Shown: positions 16,529 to 24,798, numbered from the stretch's first letter. The stretch: 64,000 nt of DNA from Nitrospira sp. LK70 (GCA_011090425.1 PHGD01000004.1:34185-98184); one strand, 5' to 3'. Notes: generated by a model not told the origin, from the sequence alone. Translations and numbers: made by a program.

Positions 16529-17544
16529 ACGTCCTGATCGTTCGCCCGGACGGTATCGGCGACGTCCTGCTTTCGCTTCCCGTGGCGACACAACTCAGGC
16601 GGCTTGTGCCGGGGGTCACAATCGGTTTTCTCACCAGTCCTACGGTCGCACCTCTTCTCGATCGCCATCCCGATGTGGACTATGTGCGAACGATTCGCTT
16701 CACGGACCCATTCAAAGAACTCCGTCTCGCCTTTACACAAGGAGTTGAGGCGGCGATTTTTCTGAAGCCGTTTCGTCGTCTGATGTGGGCCGCATGGGTT
16801 GCCGCTGTACCGATTCGAGTCGCGACGAGGTACCGTTGGTATAGCCTATTGGCCAACCGCCATGTTTACGAACATCGCAGCGAATTTTCGAAGCATGAGT
16901 CGGAATACAACGTTGAAATGCTGAAGGGGTTGGGATTGCGCCCCCAGCCTGTGATCCCGCCGGTACTCACCTTGACGGAAACGGAACGGGACGCTGGTGC
17001 AGCTCGATGGTCGCGACTGCCGAGTCCTCGCGCCGTGGTCCACCCGGGAGGAGTTTCTGCGCGTCGCTGGCGGCTGGAGCAGTACCGTGACCTGGTCGCG
17101 GCATTGACGGACCGAGGGTATGGTGTTCTGCTTACAGGCAGCGGTCAGGAACGAACGGAGTTCGGCAAAGGTCAGCTGCCGTCTCCGACGTCTTCCTCAG
17201 GGGTAGTGAATCTTATGGGTACTCTGTCGTTGCGGGAGTTGATGTCGGTGATCGGCAATGCTCATGTCGTCGTCTCAGGAGCGACAGGACCGGCTCATCT
17301 GGCGGCAGCCCTAGGTGTCCCCGCCGTCACCTTGTTTGACCCGCGGCGAAACAACTTGCCTGTGAGATGGAAACCGCTTGGGACGGGAGTCTTGCTGCGA
17401 CCGGATGTTCCCACTTGCGAAAAATGTATCGGGGAGGTCTGCCCCTACTGGGATTGTCTCGATCGATTCACTGTTGCAAAGGTCACGTCCGCAATCGCCA
17501 AGGTCTCTGAGGCCCCATCGGCGCTGACCGTGATTCATATGTAA
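16519..17544 (+). CDS. GT9 heptosyltransferase-family protein
   Basis: 341 aa, third GT9 enzyme in a row. N-terminal VRPDGIGDVLLSLPVA replaces the usual GDxV region and VVSGATGPAHLAAALGVP marks the nucleotide-sugar site. A cysteine-rich tail (CEKCIGEVCPYWDC) is like that of other family members. It probably adds a later core heptose or related sugar; which linkage it makes cannot be told. ATG 16519 overlaps the previous stop. Confidence 0.88.
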   Translation: MSMNVLIVRPDGIGDVLLSLPVATQLRRLVPGVTIGFLTSPTVAPLLDRHPDVDYVRTIRFTDPFKELRLAFTQGVEAAIFLKPFRRLMWAAWVAAVPIRVATRYRWYSLLANRHVYEHRSEFSKHESEYNVEMLKGLGLRPQPVIPPVLTLTETERDAGAARWSRLPSPRAVVHPGGVSARRWRLEQYRDLVAALTDRGYGVLLTGSGQERTEFGKGQLPSPTSSSGVVNLMGTLSLRELMSVIGNAHVVVSGATGPAHLAAALGVPAVTLFDPRRNNLPVRWKPLGTGVLLRPDVPTCEKCIGEVCPYWDCLDRFTVAKVTSAIAKVSEAPSALTVIHM

Positions 17545-17647
17545 GACGTCCCATCGTTGTTGTGGAGAGTTGTTTCTGGATGCTGCGCTTGACTCCAATG
17601 CTCTTCTGCGTTCATATTCTGAACGTTGGGTACGGCCATCTAACCAT

Positions 17648-18235
17648 ATGAATCTCCAGGAGCAACGAGATCTTCTCTTGCTGAGCGAACTGGAACGCGA
17701 TGGTGCGGTCACCCAGCGGTCTCTTGCAACAAAGCTAGGGGTTGCTCTAGGTTTGACCAATCTCTATCTTAAGCGGTTGGCGCGGGACGGCTATATTAAA
17801 ATAACCACGATTCCCTTACAGCGGGTTCGGTATGTTCTGACTCCACAAGGGCTTGCTGAGAAATCCAGGCTGGCCTATCTCTCTATGGAGTATTCCCTGT
17901 CTCACTACCGCGATCTGCGGACGCGGCTACGAGAAGCGCTGTCTGATACGGTCCAAAACGGAACGAAACGGGTCGTCATTTATGGAATCGGTGACCTGGC
18001 GGAGATGGCGTATCTCTCGCTCCGAGAAATGCATATGACCTTGGTTGGATTCGTAGATGATAGCCGACAGGAGGCGTTTTTATCCTATCCGGTCTGGCCG
18101 CCGGAGGTGTTGAGTGAATGGGAATTCGATGTAGTGTTCCTGGCGGGTTTCGACCAGGCAGCGGGGCACCGTGAAACATTGCATCAACGCCTCGTTCCTG
18201 ATAGCAAGATCATAGCGCTGGCTCCATCATTCTGA
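17648..18235 (+). CDS. winged-helix protein with Rossmann-like nucleotide-binding domain
   Basis: 195 aa. The N-terminal half is a winged helix-turn-helix (LLLLSELERDGAVTQRSLATKLG, then a wing with YIKITTIPLQRVRYVLTP). The C-terminal half starts with a Rossmann-like strand and glycine turn (VVIYGIGDLAEMAYLSL) followed by LVGFVDDS, as in the N-terminal part of PglD-type sugar acetyltransferases. It is the last gene before the antiterminator and is a good candidate local regulator of surface polysaccharide, but no DNA target is visible. ATG 17648 is chosen; an upstream TTG 17570 is possible. Confidence 0.8.
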   Translation: MNLQEQRDLLLLSELERDGAVTQRSLATKLGVALGLTNLYLKRLARDGYIKITTIPLQRVRYVLTPQGLAEKSRLAYLSMEYSLSHYRDLRTRLREALSDTVQNGTKRVVIYGIGDLAEMAYLSLREMHMTLVGFVDDSRQEAFLSYPVWPPEVLSEWEFDVVFLAGFDQAAGHRETLHQRLVPDSKIIALAPSF

Positions 18236-18300
18236 GTGCCGCGGAGCGGTTGTTTTTTCTGTTCCCTGTAAGTGAAAGGGCGGAGCTGTGTCCGCAGGAT

Positions 18301-18333
18301 GCGCGACAAGCGCGACTGGCGGGATTCGCGACC
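18301..18333. repeat. GCGxGAC repeat, left flank of four-helix-bundle gene
   Basis: GCGCGACAAGCGCGACTGGC (18301-18320) matches the repeat at 10009 with C replacing A. It runs into GCGGGATTCGCGA (18319-18331), which is imperfectly complementary (11 of 13) to TCGCGTTTCCCGC at 18781-18793 on the other side of the four-helix-bundle gene. Confidence 0.6.
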
Positions 18334-18367
18334 AAGGTGTGACTCGCGAGAGTTGCCGAATGGGCGA

Positions 18368-18730
18368 ATGGCCATAATCCGGTTTGAGGATCTTGAGGTA
18401 TGGCAGGAAGCCACTTCGTTGGCGGTTGAGATCTATGTCGTCTCGAAAGATGGCAGCTTTTCCCAGGATTTCGGTTTCAGGGATCAACTGCGGCGATCGG
18501 CTGTTTCGATTGCTTCAAATATCGCCGAAGGCAAGGAGCGAGAGACGATTCCTGAGTTGATTCGCCATTTCTATATCGCAAAAGGATCATCCGGTGAACT
18601 CAAGACTCAGCTTTTCATTGCCGAGCGAGTGGGTTACATCGGGTCAGACCGTGCCAAAGATCTCAGACAAACCGCAGAGAAGATCAGCGCCAAACTCGGC
18701 GCCTTGATTCGAACACTCAAAGCGAAGTAG
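18368..18730 (+). CDS. four-helix-bundle (S23/IVP) family protein
   Basis: 120 aa all-alpha protein of the family first seen in 23S rRNA intervening sequences. Family hallmarks are visible: FEDLEVWQEA near the N-terminus, QLRRSAVSIASNIAEG in the second helix, and KGSSGELKTQLFIAERVGY in the third. The function of the family is unknown. It has a paralogue at 46366. Both are bounded by short inverted or direct repeats, and both sit at the head of a sugar-gene block. ATG 18368 is used; no strong ribosome site. Confidence 0.88.
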   Translation: MAIIRFEDLEVWQEATSLAVEIYVVSKDGSFSQDFGFRDQLRRSAVSIASNIAEGKERETIPELIRHFYIAKGSSGELKTQLFIAERVGYIGSDRAKDLRQTAEKISAKLGALIRTLKAK

Positions 18731-18740
18731 CGAGATTCCT

Positions 18741-19280
18741 ATGAGCGCTCGATTCTCCACTTTGGCGTGTCCCGCATCCCTCGCGTTTCCCGCACCTCGC
18801 TGGTACGCAGTCCGTACCAAATCACGTCATGAAAAACTAGTACGAGATCAATTGGATAAGCAAGGAATCGAGCCGTTGCTGCCGACGGTCAAACGGCTGA
18901 GTCAGTGGAAAGACAGGAAAAAGGAAATCGAGGTCCCGCTGTTCTCCGGCTATTGTTTCGTGCGGTTTGCTCAGCTGGAAAAGACACCGGTGCAAAAGAT
19001 CGTAGGAGTCGTCGAAATCGTCGGCAGCGGAAATCGACCTGAACCGATCCCCGAGCAAGAAATCGATGCGCTACGCCGCCTCATGATGAGCGTTCTTCCG
19101 TATGATCCCCATCCCTACCTTCATGAAGGGATGAAAGTGGAAGTCGTTCGCGGACCCTTGCAAGGAACGCACGGCATTCTGCTGCGAAAAGAGAAGCGGC
19201 ATCGCTTAGTAATCGGAGTGCGACTTATTCAGCAAGCGGCGGCGGTTGAAATCGACGTGAATGATGTGATGGCAGTGTGA
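18741..19280 (+). CDS. NusG-paralogue transcription antiterminator (RfaH/UpxY type)
   Basis: 179 aa. N-terminal NGN domain begins at RWYAVRTKSRHEKLVRDQL and contains the hydrophobic FSGYCFVRF strand. The C-terminal KOW-like domain has GMKVEVVRGPLQGTHGILL. Such paralogues ride on RNA polymerase and let it read through long polysaccharide operons. It lies just before the O-antigen cluster, which is the normal place for the UpxY/RfaH group. The first 19 residues (Ala/Pro/Ser-rich) come from the flanking repeat sequence and look non-native. Confidence 0.92.
   Translation: MSARFSTLACPASLAFPAPRWYAVRTKSRHEKLVRDQLDKQGIEPLLPTVKRLSQWKDRKKEIEVPLFSGYCFVRFAQLEKTPVQKIVGVVEIVGSGNRPEPIPEQEIDALRRLMMSVLPYDPHPYLHEGMKVEVVRGPLQGTHGILLRKEKRHRLVIGVRLIQQAAAVEIDVNDVMAV
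18781..18793. repeat. right-flank arm complementary to 18319-18331
   Basis: TCGCGTTTCCCGC; its complement GCGGGAAACGCGA differs from the left arm by two central bases. It lies inside the first codons of the antiterminator gene, so that gene's N-terminus is partly built from repeat sequence. Confidence 0.5.
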
Positions 19281-19290
19281 TCTTCATCCC

Positions 19291-19782
19291 ATGCTGAAGG
19301 AAGCATTCGCCGAATTAGCCGACCGGACGGTTTCTGCCGTTCGAGCATTCTACGGCGATCGACTCGTCTCGGTCGTGCTCTATGGATCGGTGGCGCGGGG
19401 CACGATGCGGCATGATTCCGACATGGATCTGTTGATCGTGGCCGACCCTCTTCCCAACGGCCGATTGAATCGGGTTCGTGAATTCGAGGCTGTTGAAGAA
19501 GCCTTGGAGGAGGGTTTCAGCCGAGCGGCGAGCCGTGGAGTTCACACCGTTCTGTCGCCCGTCTTCAAAACCGCCCATGAAGTCCAGGCAGGGAGCCCGC
19601 TCTTTCTGGATTTGGTTGAAGATGCCCGCGTGCTCTACGATCGAAACGAATTTTTTTCGCAAGAACTCGCTCGTCTGCGGAAGAAGCTCAGCCGACTCGG
19701 CGCCAAACGTATTTGGAGGGGCAATGCCTGGTATTGGGATCTCAAACCGGACTATCGGCCCGGCGAGGTGTTCGAGTTATGA
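19291..19782 (+). CDS. MNT-type nucleotidyltransferase (antitoxin of MNT/HEPN pair)
   Basis: 163 aa minimal nucleotidyltransferase. The family motif GS-x10-DxD is clear in LYGSVARGTMRHDSDMDLL. In MntA/HepT systems such a protein AMPylates and silences the HEPN toxin. It overlaps the HEPN gene by four bases (ATGA at 19779), so the pair is translationally coupled. It lies 10 bases after the antiterminator and ahead of two gene remnants. Whether it still neutralises the neighbour is inference. Confidence 0.88.
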   Translation: MLKEAFAELADRTVSAVRAFYGDRLVSVVLYGSVARGTMRHDSDMDLLIVADPLPNGRLNRVREFEAVEEALEEGFSRAASRGVHTVLSPVFKTAHEVQAGSPLFLDLVEDARVLYDRNEFFSQELARLRKKLSRLGAKRIWRGNAWYWDLKPDYRPGEVFEL

Positions 19783-20189
19783 CGAACGAATCGCTGGCCC
19801 AAAGTTACTTGAAAAAGGCATCAGACCGACTGGACGTGCTTGAATTGCTCATTGGGAAAGAAGCCTACTCCGATGTGGTGCGCGAGGCACAGGAATTGGT
19901 CGAGTTGGCGTTGAAGGGAATGATCAGGTCCATCGGCATCGAGCCGCCGAAAATCCATGATGTCGGAAACTTGCTGCTGGAGTATCGCGAACGATTCCCC
20001 GAGGAAGTACGAGCGCAATTGGCGGATCTCGCGATTATCTCAAAGCGGCTGCGTAAGGAACGGGAGCTGGCTTTCTACGGGGATCTCGATTTCATACCGA
20101 CTGAGGAATATTCCTATGAGGATGCTCACCAAGCTACGTTGGAAGCCCAGCGGGTTCTTCAAGCGGCCCAACGTGTGATTCGCGGATAG
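19779..20189 (+). CDS. HEPN-domain protein of MNT/HEPN pair
   Basis: 136 aa all-alpha HEPN protein (ALKGMIRSIGIEPPKIHDV is typical). Toxic HEPN RNases carry Rx4-6H; here the corresponding stretch is RKERELAFYGD with no histidine, so catalysis by the usual motif is doubtful. It may be a non-toxic member or act by binding only. Coupled to the MNT gene by the ATGA overlap. Confidence 0.87.
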   Translation: MTNESLAQSYLKKASDRLDVLELLIGKEAYSDVVREAQELVELALKGMIRSIGIEPPKIHDVGNLLLEYRERFPEEVRAQLADLAIISKRLRKERELAFYGDLDFIPTEEYSYEDAHQATLEAQRVLQAAQRVIRG

Positions 20190-20204
20190 AAGAACTGTGG
20201 GGTA

Positions 20205-20299
20205 TTTTTCTCCAGAGAGAGAAGCGACATCGCGGAGTTCGACTTTTCCAGCAAGCCGTCGCGGTGGAGATCGACGTGAATGATGTGGTGGCGGTGTGA
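20205..20299 (+). pseudogene. 3' remnant of a second NusG-paralogue gene
   Basis: In one frame the DNA encodes EKRHRGVRLFQQAVAVEIDV followed by NDVVAV and TGA at 20297-20299. This matches the C-terminus of the intact antiterminator (EKRHRLVIGVRLIQQAAAV, then EIDVNDVMAV), with three residues deleted. The upstream part of the gene is gone. It shows that two diverged antiterminator genes once stood here, with the MNT/HEPN pair now between the intact copy and the tail. Confidence 0.85.
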
Positions 20300-20519
20300 T
20301 GAATTAATTCGACATGCCGACAGTATTGTTTGATGGTCGGGGTTTCATGTCTGATGGTGGTCTATGGACGATTTGAGTCATTGTAAGCCAGGGAGCGAGC
20401 AGTTTGCTTGCCTGATGAAAAGAGAGGACCTACGGATGTCCGGAAAACCAGTGCGTCATATTCGGCCCGCTTCACTCACCTCACCGTCTGTATCGACCAG
20501 CGTAATCCGACACCCGGCT

Positions 20520-20799
20520 ACTGTCACCCGTGCATCGCGGGGCGCAAAACGCCATGGCAGCGCGATCGTGGAGAACGGCGATTTTCTGGATGTCTGTTGT
20601 GATGCGCAGATCGAAGTCTGCGAAGCGCGCGACGTCAAGGGGATGTACAAGAAAGCGCGCAGGCCAGATTGCAGAATTCGCGTTGATCTCGTCGCTCTAC
20701 GAAATTCCAGAGCAACCCGACCTCATCGTGGAAGCCGGTTGATTGAAACTCGATGAGTGTGTGCGAAGCGTCATCGGTGAGCTGGAGAGGCGGGGTTGA
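20520..20799 (+). pseudogene. decayed adenylylsulfate kinase (cysC) fragment
   Basis: Pieces of the C-terminal half of APS kinase appear in changing frames: VENGDFLDVCCDAQIEVCEA with RDVKGMYKKAR in one, then AGQIAEFALISSLYEIPEQ and PDLIVEAG in the next, then an in-frame TGA (20740) and LDECVRSVIGELERRG to TGA 20797. The intact cysC at 48247 has VEVYLSTPIETCEARDPKGM and KRARAGQLSGFTGVNDPYEL at the same places. The frame change fits loss of two bases in a GCGCGC run. The P-loop half is missing. 20300-20519 holds no gene I recognise. Confidence 0.85.
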
Positions 20800-20884
20800 T
20801 CAAGAGACCTTGATCGAGAGCGTATGATGATGAGGAGACGGATACTGTGGCAGGAGACCAGTTCGGGAATAGAGAACACCGAGG

Positions 20885-21712
20885 ATGGATAGTCAAAGCG
20901 AGCTGGTGATTGAGGCGGGCAAGACCGAACGCCACTATTGGAAAGATCTGTGGCGATACCGTGAGCTGTTTTATTTTCTGGCCTGGCGCGACATCCTGGT
21001 GCGGTACAAACAAACCGCCATCGGAATCGCGTGGGCCCTGATCCGTCCGCTGTTGACCACGATCGTTTTTGTGTTCGTCTTCGGCAAGTTGGCCAAGCTG
21101 CCTTCCGACGGCGTACCCTATGCAGTTTTGGTGTTTGCCGCCCTGCTCCCATGGCAGTTTTTTGCCAATGCCTTTGCTGAGGCGGGCAACAGTCTGATCA
21201 GCAATGCCAACATGATTTCCAAGGTGTATTTCCCCCGGTTGGTCGTGCCGGCCAGTGCGGTGATCGTGGGCCTCGTGGATTTTCTGATATCGGGACTGAT
21301 GTTGGCTGGGTTGATGCTCTGGTACGGCATGGCGCCTGATTGGCGGATCGTCACCTTGCCGCTGTTTCTGGCCGTTGCCGTCCTGGCCGCCATGGGGGCC
21401 GGCTTGTGGATTGCCGCGCTGAATGTCCAGTACCGGGATTTCCGCTATATCATCCCCTTCGGAGTGCAATTCGGACTCTATGTCTCGCCGGTTGGATTCA
21501 GCAGCGCCATCGTTCCTGAACAGTGGCGGTTGCTGTATTCCATCAATCCGATGGTGGGGGTGATCGATGGATTTCGCTGGGCGATCCTGGGGGGAGAGAA
21601 CGGCTTGTACTGGCCCGGCATGTCGCTCTCCCTGGCGCTTGTGTTGGTGGGTACGATTACCGGCGTCCTGTATTTTCGGAAGATGGAAAAAAGCTTTGCG
21701 GACGTGATCTGA
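20885..21712 (+). CDS. wzm: O-antigen ABC transporter permease Wzm (cluster 1)
   Basis: ABC-2 type permease, 275 aa, about six membrane helices. Family motifs include LAWRDILVRYKQTAIGIAWA near the N-terminus, ISNANMISKVYFPRL in the middle, NVQYRDFRY and the closing MEKSFADVI. It moves undecaprenyl-linked polysaccharide across the inner membrane with Wzt. Its stop overlaps the start of the ATPase gene by one base (TGATG at 21710). Confidence 0.94.
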   Translation: MDSQSELVIEAGKTERHYWKDLWRYRELFYFLAWRDILVRYKQTAIGIAWALIRPLLTTIVFVFVFGKLAKLPSDGVPYAVLVFAALLPWQFFANAFAEAGNSLISNANMISKVYFPRLVVPASAVIVGLVDFLISGLMLAGLMLWYGMAPDWRIVTLPLFLAVAVLAAMGAGLWIAALNVQYRDFRYIIPFGVQFGLYVSPVGFSSAIVPEQWRLLYSINPMVGVIDGFRWAILGGENGLYWPGMSLSLALVLVGTITGVLYFRKMEKSFADVI

Positions 21713-22950
21713 TGGCCGTCGCCATTACCGTTGAGAATCTGTCGAAGAAATACATCATTGGCCATCAACCGCGCGAGCGCTACATGGCGTTGCGGGATGT
21801 GCTGGCGAACGAGGCAAAGCGGTTCGCGCAGAAGCTGATTCACCCCTTCGCCCGACCGGAAGGTGATACGACGCATGAAACCTTCTGGGCCCTCAAGGAC
21901 GTCAATTTCACTATCCAGCAAGGGGACCGGGTCGGGATCATCGGCCGCAACGGGGCAGGCAAATCGACCTTGCTCAAAATTCTGAGCCGCATTACCGAGC
22001 CGACGTCAGGCCGCATCAAGATTCGCGGCCGAGTGTCCAGCCTGCTGGAAGTCGGTACGGGTTTTCACGCGGAACTGACTGGGCGAGAGAACATCTTCTT
22101 AAACGGCGCCATTCTCGGCATGGGCAAAGCCGAGATCGCGCGCAAGTTCGACGAAATCGTCGCCTTCGCAGAAGTCGAGAAATTTCTTGATACTCCGGTT
22201 AAGCGTTATTCCAGCGGCATGTATGTCCGGCTTGCCTTCGCCGTGGCTGCGCACCTGGAGCCGGAGATCCTCATCGTGGACGAAGTGCTGGCGGTGGGCG
22301 ATGCGCAGTTCCAAAAGAAATGCCTGGGCAAGATGGAGGACGTGGGCAAAGAGGGACGAACTGTGCTGTTCGTGAGCCACAACATGGGAGCCGTTCAGCA
22401 GCTGACAATCACGGGAATGCTTCTTGTGAACGGCGGTCTGGAACAACTCGGGCCAACTCAGGAAGTAATTGCTAATTATCTGGACGCTGGGCAAGCGAGC
22501 AACGAGGCCATCAACCCCAGAAGCGAGGCGGAGACTTTTCAAGTCCGACGCGTGTGCTTCAATCAGGAGCGACTCGAGCCGGGTTTTAACCGGCCATTAC
22601 GGTTCGATCTTGAATTGAATCTCGCGCAGGTCATGAAAGCTGTCAATGTCAGTTTGGGTATCTTCAATTCGATAGGTGCCCGTCTCCTAACAGCCCGATG
22701 CATTGTGGATGAATTGCCAGCAGGTGTCACGAAAGCGGCCATTACTGTGGCGGACCACCATCTTCCGCCGGGTAACTATTCATTGCTGCTCGCGGTCTCA
22801 GTTAGTCAGCAAATGCTCTTTCGGCAGGAAAATCTTCTCAAGTTTGAATTGTCTGATATCGGTGTGGATGAACCTCTTTTGGTCCCGTTTTTGGCTCATC
22901 ATCGTGACCAGATTGGGGCATTTCTAACCTCTAAATGGAGTCTGAGCTAG
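21712..22950 (+). CDS. wzt: O-antigen ABC transporter ATPase Wzt (cluster 1)
   Basis: 412 aa. ATPase domain with the P-loop GRNGAGKSTLL, the Wzt-type signature YSSGMYVRLAF (in place of LSGGQ) and Walker B ILIVDEVLAVGD. A C-terminal extension of about 150 residues (from about residue 265) has the beta-rich look of the Wzt carbohydrate-binding domain (LDAGQ linker, then RVCFNQERLEP). The C-terminal domain selects which capped polymer is exported. The start ATG 21712 is preferred over upstream codons, which lie inside wzm. Confidence 0.94.
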   Translation: MAVAITVENLSKKYIIGHQPRERYMALRDVLANEAKRFAQKLIHPFARPEGDTTHETFWALKDVNFTIQQGDRVGIIGRNGAGKSTLLKILSRITEPTSGRIKIRGRVSSLLEVGTGFHAELTGRENIFLNGAILGMGKAEIARKFDEIVAFAEVEKFLDTPVKRYSSGMYVRLAFAVAAHLEPEILIVDEVLAVGDAQFQKKCLGKMEDVGKEGRTVLFVSHNMGAVQQLTITGMLLVNGGLEQLGPTQEVIANYLDAGQASNEAINPRSEAETFQVRRVCFNQERLEPGFNRPLRFDLELNLAQVMKAVNVSLGIFNSIGARLLTARCIVDELPAGVTKAAITVADHHLPPGNYSLLLAVSVSQQMLFRQENLLKFELSDIGVDEPLLVPFLAHHRDQIGAFLTSKWSLS

Positions 22951-23099
22951 TGAAACCAATCTTTGTACTTGGTATTGGACATAGCGGTACTACTCTCCTC
23001 GGCCGGTTGGTGGCTCTTTCACCCACTCCCATGCGGTGTATCGGTGAACCGATTACATGCCTGAAAGAGCCCATAAGCCCTGACAGAATCGATTCGTGA
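22950..23099 (+). pseudogene. sulfotransferase 5' stub (49 aa)
   Basis: GTG 22950 overlaps the wzt stop by one base. The reading frame gives KPIFVLGIGHSGTTLLGRLV and ALSPTPMRCIGEP before TGA 23097-23099. FVxGxxxSGTT is the 5'-phosphosulfate-binding loop that opens sulfotransferases, but the remaining 200 or more residues are missing. The next gene starts at GTG 23096, four bases inside the stub. This is a truncated gene, kept only as a leader. Confidence 0.82.
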
Positions 23100-23788
23100 A
23101 TTTTTTTAAGAAAATATTCAAGCCAAGGTCCACTGCGGAAATTCTGGCTGACCAAGTACTGTCTGAACGACTTACCTATCTCGGCAAGGAGGCATTGGTG
23201 GACCTTGCCCAAGCTGTGGAGTCAGTGGAGGTGGCAAATATTGAGGGGGTTATCGTTGAGGCCGGCTGTGCATTGGGCGGCTCTTCAATTGTAATTTGCC
23301 GGACAAAACAAAAATGGCGGAAGTTTTATGTTTATGATGTCTTTGGAACAATTCCTAATCCTGGAGAGAAAGACCAGGTAGTGGCTCATGAAAGATATAA
23401 GGAAATCAGTGAAGGACGGTCCATCGGTATAGGTGGGGATGTCTATTATGGATATAGGCCATCCCTGCTGGACAATGTGAAGCAAAAGTTTAGGGACTTT
23501 GACGTTCCTCCGGAAAAGAATAACGTGACATTTATACAAGGATTGTACGAACAAACGATGCGGATAGATTTTCCAGTTGTATTAGCCCATATCGATTGTG
23601 ACTGGTATGCCTCTGTAATGATCTGCCTTGAGCAAATAGTTCCCTGTATGGTGTCTGGAGCACTGCTAATTCTCGACGATTATCATTATTGGCCGGGGTG
23701 TAAAAAGGCGGTAGATGAATTCTTTTCTGGTAAGACCAGAGAATTTGAGTTTATTGAGAGGTCACGGCTTCATATTCGTAAGAGATGA
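23096..23788 (+). CDS. TylF/MycF-type O-methyltransferase
   Basis: 230 aa SAM-dependent methyltransferase resembling macrocin O-methyltransferase. Motifs: IVEAGCALGGSSIVI for SAM, AHIDCDWYASVMICLEQI for the metal-binding region, and GALLILDDYHYWPGCKKAV. It would methylate a sugar hydroxyl. The gene is visibly more AT-rich than the neighbours, as are the next two genes, which suggests transfer. The start GTG 23096 sits inside the sulfotransferase stub. Confidence 0.88.
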   Translation: MNFFKKIFKPRSTAEILADQVLSERLTYLGKEALVDLAQAVESVEVANIEGVIVEAGCALGGSSIVICRTKQKWRKFYVYDVFGTIPNPGEKDQVVAHERYKEISEGRSIGIGGDVYYGYRPSLLDNVKQKFRDFDVPPEKNNVTFIQGLYEQTMRIDFPVVLAHIDCDWYASVMICLEQIVPCMVSGALLILDDYHYWPGCKKAVDEFFSGKTREFEFIERSRLHIRKR

Positions 23789-24798
23789 TGATTGGCAGCA
23801 AAGTGACATTGTTTGATCCATCTCTATGGACCAATGAGGGGGAACAATCAATTAATTTAGGAGATGTGATAATCCACGAGGCTGTTGAGAAGTCCCTGAA
23901 GAATATTTTTTCAAAGGCAGAATTTATTCGCATATCATCCCATCGGATACCGCCGGATTCGTTGTTAAAGGCGGCTCGGCGGTCAGCATTTATGTTTTTT
24001 GGCGGGACAAATGTCTTGTCATCAGACCTAAGAAAATATAACCAATGGAAGCTACCCATCCCGAGTAGGTTGGCTTGGCCATTTAGGTTTCCAGTGAATG
24101 GGGTGATTCTTATGGGGGTCGGCTGGTGGCAATACCAGGATTCACCCACGCCGTATACGCGGGCCTTCTATAGCAGAGCACTCTCGCATCAATATGCACA
24201 TTCGGTAAGAGATAGCTATACCGAACAGAAAATGAGGCAGCTTGGATTTAACAACGTCATTAACACAGGATGTCCTACTATGTGGGTGCTGAATGGTCTG
24301 AATGTGGCGACAAGAAGAGGAAGTGCTGAAAATTGCCTCTTTACATTGACCGACTATCTCAAGTCTCCCACTGATGACGACAGAATAATTGGGGAGATTC
24401 TTGCCGGTTACAGAGGCAAGGTTTATTTCTTTCCTCAGGGAAACATGGACAGAGAATACATAGCTTGTTTAGGCAATTATCAAAAGTACAGCAGCCGGAT
24501 TACCATACTCAACAGGTCGTTTAGAGATTACGTGGCGACCTTGATGGAGAATGATGTTGATTACATAGGAACTCGTTTGCATGCCGGTATAAAAGCGCTC
24601 CAGATGGGGAAAAACGCTCTCATTATCTCAATTGATAACAGGGCTGCGGAAATTTCTAGCGATACCGGGCTGCCTGTGATTTCACGAGACGAAAATAAGA
24701 AGATCTCTTGGTGGATTGATGGGAAAACACTGTTCGATAAAATCAGGATGCCTGTAAAAGAGATTGATAGGTGGAAAAGACAGTTTCTTCCATGCTGA
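23785..24798 (+). CDS. polysaccharide pyruvyl transferase family protein
   Basis: 337 aa, similar to the PS_pyruv_trans (CsaB/WcaK-like) family: N-terminal GDVIIHEAVEKSL, FMFFGGTNVL in the first domain, and C-terminal YIGTRLHAGIKALQMGKNAL, the classic TRLH motif. It would add a pyruvate ketal to a glycan, or act as a related transferase. AT-rich codon use. ATG 23785 overlaps the previous stop (ATGA). Confidence 0.82.
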   Translation: MMIGSKVTLFDPSLWTNEGEQSINLGDVIIHEAVEKSLKNIFSKAEFIRISSHRIPPDSLLKAARRSAFMFFGGTNVLSSDLRKYNQWKLPIPSRLAWPFRFPVNGVILMGVGWWQYQDSPTPYTRAFYSRALSHQYAHSVRDSYTEQKMRQLGFNNVINTGCPTMWVLNGLNVATRRGSAENCLFTLTDYLKSPTDDDRIIGEILAGYRGKVYFFPQGNMDREYIACLGNYQKYSSRITILNRSFRDYVATLMENDVDYIGTRLHAGIKALQMGKNALIISIDNRAAEISSDTGLPVISRDENKKISWWIDGKTLFDKIRMPVKEIDRWKRQFLPC

